From Gp6-AA40 sp050742535 (lineage in GTDB: Bacteria > Acidobacteriota > Vicinamibacteria > Vicinamibacterales > UBA2999), in NCBI GenBank assembly GCA_050742535.1, contig JBOGIQ010000183.1:1-11660 (forward strand): a stretch of 11,660 bases of DNA. The letters are read 5' to 3'. Shown piece by piece: positions 1 through 5,666 of this stretch (position 1 is the first letter of the stretch; each line of letters starts with the position of its first letter). The position numbers and the translations under genes were made by a program. The notes beneath the pieces are model-generated. The model ran no database searches. It was not told the origin of the DNA and worked only from the letters and a program-made list of their open reading frames with translations.

Positions 1-352
1 GGAGGATGGTGTCGTGGTTTTCGTAGGCCGGGCTGTCGCGATCCCGAACCGCCGGCGTGCCGTCGAAGCGGACGGCTCTCACCTGCAGCTCGCTGATGTT
101 GTCGCCTGGACGCAGGCGAAGGCGCTCCGTCACCGTGAGCACCTCTGGCGTCGCGCTAATCGTGAGAGTTCGCGGAATGCGCGGTGCCATGCCGAGGGTG
201 CCCGTGCTGGCCTGTTCATCGAGGACCCAGGTGCCGGCGAACTGCGGAAACGTGCGCGGGGCATTTGGAGGCCGCTGCGCGGAGGCGCCTTCCAGCGAAG
301 CGATCGCGACGAGTGCTGCTCCGGCAAGTACGGCCAGGCGTTTCCCTGTCAT
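1..352 (-). CDS. Secreted protein of unknown function, N-terminal part (runs off left edge)
   Basis: The reverse strand reads open from an ATG at 352-350 to the window edge, giving 117 codons with no stop. The first 25 residues form a clear Sec signal peptide: a positive start (MTGKR), a hydrophobic Ala/Leu/Val core, then GASA before Gln. The mature part begins with FPQFAGTWVLDEQAS; an F-x-G-T-W-x-L-D start is common in small secreted beta-rich proteins of Acidobacteriota (family knowledge, no named domain recognised). The next stretch alternates polar and hydrophobic residues (LTISATPEVLTVTERLRL), as expected for beta strands. No strong Shine-Dalgarno is visible. The gene is divergent from the TIGR03435 gene, with 105 bp between the starts. 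The C-terminal part is outside the window, so function cannot be called. Confidence 0.72.
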   Translation of the reverse strand, partial: MTGKRLAVLAGAALVAIASLEGASAQRPPNAPRTFPQFAGTWVLDEQASTGTLGMAPRIPRTLTISATPEVLTVTERLRLRPGDNISELQVRAVRFDGTPAVRDRDSPAYENHDTIL

Positions 353-407
353 CCGCGCACCATACCAGTCGTTCGTTACGCATTCGTGAATGAAATTTGC
401 CGCCCGA

Positions 408-436
408 TTGCAAAGCGTGGGCAAGTCTTACATAAT
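408..436 (+). promoter_or_regulatory. Sigma-70-like promoter of the TIGR03435 gene
   Basis: A -35 box TTGCAA (408-413, 4 of 6 matches to TTGACA) and a -10 box CATAAT (431-436, 5 of 6 matches to TATAAT) are separated by exactly 17 bp. The start point would be near 443, giving a leader of about 15 nt before the ATG at 458. That short leader fits the lack of a clear Shine-Dalgarno there. The prediction is by eye. Confidence 0.5.
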
Positions 437-441
437 GTAAG
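427..441. promoter_or_regulatory. 15-bp palindrome covering the -10 box, probable repressor operator
   Basis: CTTACATAATGTAAG is two perfect 7-bp arms around a central A. It covers the predicted -10 box of the plus-strand gene. The TACA...TGTA half-sites resemble operators of BlaI/MecI-type repressors (known consensus TACA-N2-TGTA; here the spacing is 3). BlaI-type regulators are abundant in Acidobacteriota. On the opposite strand, ATGACA (459-454) and CATTAT (437-432), 16 bp apart, could drive the divergent left-edge gene, so one site might control both. The regulator is not in the window. Confidence 0.5.
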
Positions 442-457
442 TACGTTAAATGCTGTC

Positions 458-1243
458 ATGAATGCACGTATTCGAGCTGTCGTCACGCTCGTCCTCCTCG
501 TATCGGCGGCAGCGGTGCGGGCGCAATCAACGGATGCCGAGCGTCCCAGGTTCGACGTGGCGTCGGTAAAACCGAACAAGAACAGCGAAGGGGTCATCCG
601 GTTCGAGATTCAGCCCGGCGGCCGAATGGTGATCACCGACATCCCGGTGAAACAGCTGATTCGCGCGGCGTACACGCTTCAGCTGTACCAGATCGTGGAT
701 GCGCCGTCCTGGACCGAATCCGAGCGGTTCGATATTACCGGAGTCACCGAACGCGAACTCCGCGAAGACAACGTCACGTGGTCACCCGGCGGAAAGTACG
801 CGCTGGTTCAGTTGATGATGCAGTCGCTCCTCGGTGACCGCTTCAACCTCCGCGCGCATTTCGAAGAGCGTCAGGGCCAGGTTTATGCCCTGGTGCTCGA
901 CGACAAGGGGCGCGCGGCGAAAGGACTGGCCCCGGCCAGGCCGTGCGGCACCGAGTGCGGAATGAAGATCGGATCCGGCACGCTACGGGCTCCCAACGTC
1001 GAGCTGCCGCTACTCGCCGAACTCCTTTCGCAGCTCACCGGTCGACCTGTGACGGATGCGACCGGCCTCGCCGGCAACTTCGAGATCAACTTGCGGTGGA
1101 CCCCCGAAACGCAGGAGGCCACCGCCGATGCGCCGTCGCTCTTTACGGCGTTGCCTGAACAATTAGGACTTCGTCTGGAGGCACGGCGCGGTCCGATCAG
1201 TATGCTCGTCGTCGATTCGGTGGACCGGCCGACCCCCGATTGA
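458..1243 (+). CDS. TIGR03435 family secreted protein
   Basis: This 261-aa protein has no known biochemical role; the family is typical of soil Acidobacteriota. Residues 1-22 are a signal peptide ending in VRA before Gln. The family pattern is complete: FDVASVKPN (32-40), a GGR strand then LIRAAY (67-72), Q-I-V-D-A-P-S-W with ERFDI (78-93), LMMQSLLGDRFNL (119-131), GRPVTDATGLAGNFEI (195-210), and a C-terminal LFTALPEQLGL plus VVDSVDRP. Cys163 and Cys167 form a CxxxC pair. The open frame extends upstream to base 14, but those codons overlap the divergent gene and promoter and encode no family sequence. The ATG at 458 starts a normal signal peptide and lies 15 nt after the predicted start point. 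TIGR03435 genes often sit near M56 peptidase/BlaI pairs in related genomes, consistent with the operator. Confidence 0.9.
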   Translation: MNARIRAVVTLVLLVSAAAVRAQSTDAERPRFDVASVKPNKNSEGVIRFEIQPGGRMVITDIPVKQLIRAAYTLQLYQIVDAPSWTESERFDITGVTERELREDNVTWSPGGKYALVQLMMQSLLGDRFNLRAHFEERQGQVYALVLDDKGRAAKGLAPARPCGTECGMKIGSGTLRAPNVELPLLAELLSQLTGRPVTDATGLAGNFEINLRWTPETQEATADAPSLFTALPEQLGLRLEARRGPISMLVVDSVDRPTPD

Positions 1244-1278
1244 CGCTCTGTGTCATCCTGATCGTGAGAGAGGTTGCC

Positions 1279-1449
1279 ATGCTTTCCATCTCCATCGCAG
1301 AGGATGACGGCCGCACGCTGAAGGAATTCCTCGAGGCAAAGCTCATCGATTTACGGCGAGAGATTTCGCACACCGATTCGCCGCGCTTCCGCGAGACGCT
1401 CTATGAGCTCGAAGGCGTGCTGCAGCGCACGATCGCGCAATTACCGTAG
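1279..1449 (+). CDS. Small helical protein of unknown function (56 aa)
   Basis: The start is the ATG at 1279, with a GAGAGG Shine-Dalgarno at 1268-1273, five bases upstream; the in-frame TTG at 1240 overlaps the preceding stop and has no such signal. The protein is short, charged and apparently cytosolic, with no signal peptide. After a short strand (LSISIAEDD), residues from about 12 on look like two amphipathic helices around an HTDSPRF turn, a layout I recognise from a common family of 55-65 aa bacterial proteins (R-R-E-I/A-x-T-x-x-x-x-F-R-E-x-L). No function is assigned. It lies 35 bp after the TIGR03435 gene on the same strand, may be cotranscribed with it, and is followed by a hairpin cluster. 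Confidence 0.7.
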   Translation: MLSISIAEDDGRTLKEFLEAKLIDLRREISHTDSPRFRETLYELEGVLQRTIAQLP

Positions 1450-1450
1450 G

Positions 1451-1505
1451 GTCCGCCTAAAGGCGGACACTACGTGACGAGGTCCGCCTAAAGGCGGACA
1501 CTACG
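1451..1505. repeat. Two direct copies of a palindromic repeat (REP-like, family 1)
   Basis: The perfect hairpin GTCCGCCTAAAGGCGGAC occurs at 1451-1468 and again at 1482-1499, each followed by ACTACG, at a period of 31 bp. The 8-bp arms flank an AA loop. A third copy with one base change, in opposite orientation, is at 5691-5714. This copy number and placement suits a dispersed REP-type element. Here it sits between convergent genes, where it could also block read-through transcription or protect 3' ends. Confidence 0.8.
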
Positions 1506-1512
1506 ACGGTAA

Positions 1513-1528
1513 TCCGGCGAAAGCCGGA
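1513..1528. repeat. Palindromic repeat (REP-like, family 2), copy 1
   Basis: TCCGGCGAAAGCCGGA has 6-bp arms around a GAAA tetraloop, seven bases past the stop codon of the PQQ sugar dehydrogenase-like gene (stop 1536-1538, minus). The flanks match a second copy at 2819-2834 (shared AATCCGGC and AAAGCCGGAC). In the minus-strand transcript it would fold directly after the stop and may act as a 3' stabiliser or weak terminator; no U-tract follows. Confidence 0.7.
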
Positions 1529-1535
1529 CCCCATG

Positions 1536-2840
1536 TTATTTCGGAGTGAGTCTGAGGAGATCCGCGCCGGAGAGGAGATAGATTGCGCCATCGGGACCCT
1601 GGCGCACTTCGCGCACGCGCGCCTTTCGTTCGGTGAGCAGCCGCTCCTCGGACACGACGCGATCGCCTGTGATCTCGAGGCGGACGAGCGCCTGACCAAC
1701 CATCGCGCCGATGAACAGGTTGCCCTTCCACGCCGGGAACAGATCGCCGGTGTAGAACATCATTCCCGACGGGGCGATCGACGGCACCCAGAAGTAGATC
1801 GGCTGCTCGACGTCCGCTCTCGCCGTCAGCCCCTTGGCCACCGCCACATTCTTGCGCCCGTCCGGCTGCCGCGCGTCGTACTGCGTCCCGTAGGTCACGT
1901 CCGGCCAGCCGTAATCCCTGCCGCCGCGGACGATGTTGATCTCGTCGCCGCCCTGCGGGCCGTGATCGATCGACCACAGCTCACCCGTCTGCGGATTGAG
2001 CGCGGCGCCCTCGGGATCCTTCAGCCCGTGCGCGAATGTTTCGCGGAGCACTGTCGCCCGCCCGAGCCACGGGTTGTCCTTTGGAATCGACCCGTCGCGG
2101 TTGATGCGAATCACCCGTCCCGTGAAGTTCCGGCGGATATCCGGATTGTCGGTGAAGTCGTGATCGACGCCGTCGAGATCGGAGTCGTAGAAGCGGAAGC
2201 GATCGGCTCCGCCGACGAGCAGCGTGCCGTCGCGCGCGAGGACGATACGGCGTTCGACGCCGTCGGCCAGATCCTCGACGTTCTCGAGCCGCAGGTTGTC
2301 GGCGCTGAGGCGCGCACGCGCCACCCGCTCCGTGCCGAGGTCCATTGTCCGCCGCTCGGTGAACGGCCGCGTCCACACGCGTTCGTAGAAGAACTCCACC
2401 GGCCACGAGCCCGGAGCCTCGCCCTTCGGAGGCGCGAAATACGTGAAGTAGAGCGTGCGGTTCTTTGCGAACTCGGGATCGAGGACGACATCGTGGAGTC
2501 CCTGCGCGCCGATTGCCTTGACGCCAGGCACGCCGGCAACGGGACCGAGGACCACGCCGTCTGGCCGCACCACGCGCATCGTCCCGGCGTTCTGCGTGAC
2601 GAGGAAGTTGCCGTCGGGCAGGAAGGCGATCGCCCAGGCGCCGGTCAGGCCGGTGGCAATCGTTTGAACGCGAACCGGAGGCGACGGTTTAGACGGCGCC
2701 GGCGCTTTGGTCTGACCCGGAAACGCCGGCGTCGGATTGTGCGTCTGAGCGTGGATGGTCGTAACGACCGCGGCAATGGCAACGACAATGACCGCGGTCT
2801 TTATGAGCGACCCGGCAATCCGGCTAAAGCCGGACTCCAC
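1536..2840 (-). CDS. PQQ-dependent sugar dehydrogenase-like protein (GSDH family, diverged active site)
   Basis: This 434-aa secreted protein belongs to the six-bladed glucose/sorbosone dehydrogenase beta-propellers, which oxidise aldoses using PQQ and calcium. Residues 1-31 form a signal peptide (hydrophobic 15-29, IHA before Gln). Family blocks: LTGAWAIAFLPDGNFLVTQ (65-83), LHDVVLDPEF (115-124), GRVIRINRDGSIPKDNP (241-257), IDHGPQGGDEINIV (291-304), YGWPDVTYG (310-318), PSIAPSGMMFY (353-363) and RVREVRQGPDGAIY (408-421). Two expected features are altered: the His of the H-x-G-G-R strand is Gly194 in my alignment, and the RNPQG-type cofactor segment reads KDPEG (274-278). It may be inactive or use other chemistry. 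The GTG start has a GGAG 8 nt upstream, inside the previous gene, and lies 2 nt after that gene's stop: a tight operon. Confidence 0.85.
   Translation of the reverse strand: MESGFSRIAGSLIKTAVIVVAIAAVVTTIHAQTHNPTPAFPGQTKAPAPSKPSPPVRVQTIATGLTGAWAIAFLPDGNFLVTQNAGTMRVVRPDGVVLGPVAGVPGVKAIGAQGLHDVVLDPEFAKNRTLYFTYFAPPKGEAPGSWPVEFFYERVWTRPFTERRTMDLGTERVARARLSADNLRLENVEDLADGVERRIVLARDGTLLVGGADRFRFYDSDLDGVDHDFTDNPDIRRNFTGRVIRINRDGSIPKDNPWLGRATVLRETFAHGLKDPEGAALNPQTGELWSIDHGPQGGDEINIVRGGRDYGWPDVTYGTQYDARQPDGRKNVAVAKGLTARADVEQPIYFWVPSIAPSGMMFYTGDLFPAWKGNLFIGAMVGQALVRLEITGDRVVSEERLLTERKARVREVRQGPDGAIYLLSGADLLRLTPK
2819..2834. repeat. Palindromic repeat (REP-like, family 2), copy 2, inside the start of the sugar dehydrogenase-like gene
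   Basis: TCCGGCTAAAGCCGGA has 7-bp arms around AA. It is the same element as at 1513-1528 by its flanks. It covers codons 3 to 8 of the downstream gene and therefore encodes part of the n-region of its signal peptide. In the mRNA the hairpin begins 6 nt after the GTG, where it could reduce initiation. Confidence 0.7.
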
Positions 2841-2842
2841 CC

Positions 2843-4084
2843 CTACTTCTCCGCGATTTCGCCGGTATTGGCTTCGCCGCGCCCGCCACGGCCGGCGCCG
2901 GCACCACGCCCGGCCCCGCCGGCGTTCTGGTTGATCGGGCGGCGCTCGCGCTTGATCCCCTTGGCGGCCGCTTCAGCCATCGTCCGATCTTCGTCGCGCT
3001 CCGCCGCCAGCGTCATCTCGACCGCCTTGTTCCCTTCGTGGCAGTCGTACGGCAGCAGCATGCCGCCGTCGAGCGGCGTCAACGGGAACGAGACGGTGAA
3101 CGGCGTGCTGTAGGTGAGCGGATCGTCCCACGTCGCCTGGTACTGGATGACGTCGTCGGCCACTCGGCGGAACCGCTCGGTGATTTTCATCGCCTTGCTG
3201 TGCTGCGTGCCGAGGCCGTTCACGCCGAAGGCGGTCTGATCGGTGAGGTTCGTCGTTTCGACGACGAGCTCTTCGCCTTCCCAGCGCGAGGTCGAATTGC
3301 CCAGATACATCCCGATCTTCTGGTTCACGTGCTGACGGTTGTCGGTATGGAAGATGCGCGTGTCGGGCAGCATCTCGTAGGAGAACGCCACGACGCCGGG
3401 TCCCTGCACGATGCGGTTGCCGTTGCCGTAGATCACGCGCAGGACGGAGCCGCCGATGCCGCGGGTGATGCAGCGCTCATAGAGCGGGAAGTCCAGCCAC
3501 GAATTGATCGGGCCGGCGCCGTTCGTACCGCGCGGCATGATGCGGGCGCCAGGGAGCACCGTCGGCACGCGACCATCCGGTGGATCCACGACGAGGCGCG
3601 TCTGCGGGAAGGCGCGCCGCGCGTAGTCGTTGCGGAATGTGCTGGTGGAGTTGCGGTCGCGATTGTCGGCCTGGGTCGAGACCTGCTTTCTTCGTGCCTC
3701 GAGCTCTTCTTCCGTTCGATAGAGCGGCGGTGGCGGGCCCGTCGGTGCGGCTGTCGGGCAAGGGGGCAATGGCGCGTTACCGCAAAGCCCGCCGGCTGCG
3801 GCGCCGGGAGCGCCACCCCGTCCGCCACGACCGCCCTGATTGGCGCCGATCGGAACACCTTCCATGTCGTCGCTGGACCAGACGCCCTGCAGGTCAGGGT
3901 CGCCCCACGGCGTGCGAGGTGCCTTGTAGGTGACCGCCTTTCCACCGAACGCGGTGATGACCATCGGCGGGGGAGCTCCGTACGGCCGCGGCAATGCCTG
4001 CTGCTGCCCTGAGACGGTCGGGGTGACGTAGATCGACAGCGTGATCGCCGCCGCCAAAATACCAAGCCAGGCGAGCTTACGCAT
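2843..4084 (-). CDS. Secreted DPDLQGVW-motif protein, paralogue A
   Basis: This 413-aa exported protein belongs to a conserved family without a known function. A signal peptide covers residues 1-26. Next come a conserved TPWGDPDLQGVWSSDD block (58-73), a Gly/Ala/Pro-rich linker (82-119) with Cys101 and Cys109, and a large conserved core (150-380) with YERCITRGIGGS, IGMYLGNSTSRWEGEELVVETTNL, KITERFRR and LPYDCHEGN. Alternating strands and the RWEGEELVVETT pattern suggest a beta-rich, possibly lipocalin-like fold (inference). Cys204 and Cys348 are shared with paralogue B. The tail is RG/GA-rich and ends charged. The start is fixed by GAGGAG seven bases upstream and its own promoter. It is about 85% identical to paralogue B across the last 190 core residues by eye. 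The sugar dehydrogenase-like gene follows after 2 bp, so a shared task outside the cytoplasm is likely. Confidence 0.85.
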   Translation of the reverse strand: MRKLAWLGILAAAITLSIYVTPTVSGQQQALPRPYGAPPPMVITAFGGKAVTYKAPRTPWGDPDLQGVWSSDDMEGVPIGANQGGRGGRGGAPGAAAGGLCGNAPLPPCPTAAPTGPPPPLYRTEEELEARRKQVSTQADNRDRNSTSTFRNDYARRAFPQTRLVVDPPDGRVPTVLPGARIMPRGTNGAGPINSWLDFPLYERCITRGIGGSVLRVIYGNGNRIVQGPGVVAFSYEMLPDTRIFHTDNRQHVNQKIGMYLGNSTSRWEGEELVVETTNLTDQTAFGVNGLGTQHSKAMKITERFRRVADDVIQYQATWDDPLTYSTPFTVSFPLTPLDGGMLLPYDCHEGNKAVEMTLAAERDEDRTMAEAAAKGIKRERRPINQNAGGAGRGAGAGRGGRGEANTGEIAEK

Positions 4085-4111
4085 GATCAGCTCCTCAACA
4101 AACTGAGGGGC

Positions 4112-4140
4112 ATTCTAGGCTTGTCGAGCGGGTTGTTCAA
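4112..4140 (-). promoter_or_regulatory. Sigma-70-like promoter of paralogue A
   Basis: On the minus strand, a -35 box TTGAAC (4140-4135) and a -10 box TAGAAT (4117-4112) are 17 bp apart. The start point would be near 4105, leaving a 20-nt leader containing the Shine-Dalgarno. The same two boxes at the same spacing precede paralogue B, although most of the spacer differs, which strongly supports both calls. Confidence 0.65.
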
Positions 4141-4165
4141 GGAGCGTGAGGCGGGTCGAGCGAGG

Positions 4166-4199
4166 AACCGCGGCCATGCGTCACAGCACGGCCGCGGTT
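4166..4199 (-). terminator. Hairpin between the paralogues, probable terminator of paralogue B
   Basis: A 10-bp perfect inverted repeat, AACCGCGGCC (4166-4175) with GGCCGCGGTT (4190-4199), extends inside the loop by a further TGC/GCA pairing after one mismatch. It starts 15 nt past the TAG of paralogue B and ends 25 bp before the -35 box of paralogue A, exactly between the two transcription units. No U-tract follows, so it may be a weak or partial terminator, or a 3' stabiliser. Confidence 0.5.
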
Positions 4200-4213
4200 A
4201 TCCAACGGCGTTG

Positions 4214-5494
4214 CTATTTTTCGCGCGTGTCTTCGCCGGTGTCCGCGGCACCGCCGCGTCCACCTCGGCCGCCGCCGCGTCCGCCGCGTCCCTCAGGTGC
4301 GCCAGGCGTGCAGCCGGCCACCGGCTGTGATCCGACGCCGGCGCCGCATTCCTGGACCCCGCGGCGCTCACGCTTGATCCCCTTCGCCAGATCCTCGGCG
4401 AGCTTCTTGTCTTCCTCGCGCTCGGCCGCCAGCGACATCTGAATGGCCGCGTTGCCCGCGTGGCAGTCGTACGGCAGCAGGTAGCCGCCGTCCAGCGGCG
4501 TCAGCGGGAACGACACGGTGAACGGCGCCGTGTAGGTGAGCGGGTCGTCCCACGTTGCCTGGTACTGAACGATGTCGTTGGCCACGCGGCGGAAGCGCTC
4601 GGTGATCTTCAGCGCCTTGCTGTGGCGCGTACCGTTGCCGTTGACGCCGAACGCGGTCAGGTCCGTCAGGTTCGTCGTCTCGACAACCAGCTCTTCACCT
4701 TCCCAGCGCGCGGTCGAATTCCCGAGATACATCCCGATCTTCTGGTTCACGTGCGGCCGGCCGTCCGTGTGGAAGATGCGCGTGTCGGACAGCATCTCGT
4801 AGGAGAACGCGACCACGCCCGGCGCCTGGACGATGCGGTTGCCGTTGCCGTAGATGACGTTGAGGATCGAGCCGCCGATGCCGCGCGTGATGCAGCGCTC
4901 ATACAGCGAGAAGTCCATCCAGGAGTTGAGCGGGCCCGGACCATACGTGCCGCGCGGCATGCCACGGTTCACGACGTCGGGTCGCACGTTCGGCATGCGG
5001 CCGTCCGGCGGATCGACGAGCAGGCGCGTCTGCGGGAACGCGCGCCGTGCGAAGTCGAAGCGGAACGACCCATCAGTCTGCGCACCGTCGCTTCTCCTGG
5101 CCGCCGCTGTGATTTGATCCTGACGAGCCTTCAGGGCCGCGTCGTCGAGGTACAGCGGCGGGGGTCCAGCGGGTGCCGCAGCAGCAGCGGGAGCCGGAGC
5201 TGCCGGAGCCGCGCCGCCCCGGGCGCCGCGTGCGCCTCCAGGTCCGCCAGCTCGCGGGGCCGTCGGGATGCCCTGCATGTTGTCGCTCGACCAGACGCCC
5301 TGAAGATCGGGATCGCCCCACGGTGTCCGTGGTGCCTTGTAGTCGACGGGTTTGCCGCCGAACGCGGTGATCACGAGCGGCGGTGGCGTCGAGTACTTGA
5401 TCTCCTGCTGTGCCTGTCCCGAGACGGGCTGGCCGACGAACATCGTCAGTCCCATGACTGCGACGAGCACGCCGACCCAACCGAGCTTGCGCAT
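4214..5494 (-). CDS. Secreted DPDLQGVW-motif protein, paralogue B
   Basis: This is the 426-aa tandem duplicate of paralogue A, also of unknown function. Its order is the same: signal peptide (1-26, PVSG before Gln), TPWGDPDLQGVWSSDN (57-72), a Gly/Ala/Pro linker (82-112), the conserved core (145-378) with YERCITRGIGGS and LPYDCHAGN, and a low-complexity tail. Cys201 and Cys344 match those of paralogue A. B has extra cysteines (Cys383, Cys395) in the tail where A has an extra pair in the linker. The tail from about 400 is mostly Gly and Arg with repeated RGG triplets. The start has AAGGAG about seven bases upstream. It has its own promoter and a 60-nt leader with a 14-bp palindrome. A long plus-strand frame overlaps it but is a codon shadow. 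Confidence 0.85.
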   Translation of the reverse strand: MRKLGWVGVLVAVMGLTMFVGQPVSGQAQQEIKYSTPPPLVITAFGGKPVDYKAPRTPWGDPDLQGVWSSDNMQGIPTAPRAGGPGGARGARGGAAPAAPAPAAAAAPAGPPPLYLDDAALKARQDQITAAARRSDGAQTDGSFRFDFARRAFPQTRLLVDPPDGRMPNVRPDVVNRGMPRGTYGPGPLNSWMDFSLYERCITRGIGGSILNVIYGNGNRIVQAPGVVAFSYEMLSDTRIFHTDGRPHVNQKIGMYLGNSTARWEGEELVVETTNLTDLTAFGVNGNGTRHSKALKITERFRRVANDIVQYQATWDDPLTYTAPFTVSFPLTPLDGGYLLPYDCHAGNAAIQMSLAAEREEDKKLAEDLAKGIKRERRGVQECGAGVGSQPVAGCTPGAPEGRGGRGGGRGGRGGAADTGEDTREK

Positions 5495-5512
5495 GATTGA
5501 ACTCCTTGCGGT

Positions 5513-5526
5513 CCTGCGGCCGCAGG
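5513..5526. promoter_or_regulatory. 14-bp perfect palindrome in the leader of paralogue B
   Basis: CCTGCGGCCGCAGG is self-complementary with no loop. It lies five bases upstream of the AAGGAG Shine-Dalgarno (5507-5502) and downstream of the predicted start point near 5554. It could be an operator or an RNA structure next to the ribosome site. Paralogue A has no counterpart in its 20-nt leader. Confidence 0.4.
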
Positions 5527-5560
5527 TACGTAGAAAGAGAAGTCGAAAGGCTAAGGCCAG

Positions 5561-5589
5561 ATTCTAGGCGGCTCGGTAGTCTCGTTCAA
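5561..5589 (-). promoter_or_regulatory. Sigma-70-like promoter of paralogue B
   Basis: A -35 box TTGAAC (5589-5584) and a -10 box TAGAAT (5566-5561) with a 17-bp spacer read on the minus strand. The start point would be near 5554. Identity of both boxes and spacing with the paralogue A promoter indicates the promoter was copied with the gene. Confidence 0.65.
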
Positions 5590-5623
5590 GGCGACGGCGG
5601 CCTTGAAAGAGGCCGAACAGTGC

Positions 5624-5645
5624 GCTTTTGTAAAGCTTTTGTAAA
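5624..5645. repeat. Perfect tandem 11-bp direct repeat in the divergent intergenic region
   Basis: GCTTTTGTAAA occurs twice head to tail (5624-5634, 5635-5645). A period of 11 bp is about one helical turn, as in binding sites of tandem-binding response regulators such as the OmpR/PhoB class. It lies 22 bp upstream of the DUF3052-like gene and 35 bp upstream of the -35 box of paralogue B, so it could serve either. No convincing plus-strand promoter was found beside it. Confidence 0.4.
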
Positions 5646-5666
5646 CTTGGGTTTCGGGAGTTCTGC

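Noticed and set aside
14..457. N-terminal extension of the TIGR03435 frame by 148 codons
   Set aside because: It crosses the divergent gene, the promoter and the palindrome, encodes no family sequence, and the signal peptide begins at the ATG at 458.
1533..3113. 526-codon open frame on the plus strand
   Set aside because: It lies opposite the sugar dehydrogenase-like gene and part of paralogue A, whose proteins are recognisable; its Arg/His/Val/Glu-rich product is a typical high-GC antisense shadow.
3038..4012. 324-codon plus-strand frame opposite paralogue A
   Set aside because: Same antisense pattern; a similar frame opposite paralogue B (4460-5500) exists only because the two genes are similar on the coding strand.
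4460..5500. 346-codon plus-strand frame opposite paralogue B
   Set aside because: It has no ribosome site or domain and would end inside the region upstream of the B gene; explained by codon bias.
5603..5635. Plus-strand promoter for the DUF3052-like gene (TTGAAA with TTTTGT or TGTAAA)
   Set aside because: Either the -10 match is poor at 17 bp, or the spacing is 20 bp; not strong enough to list.
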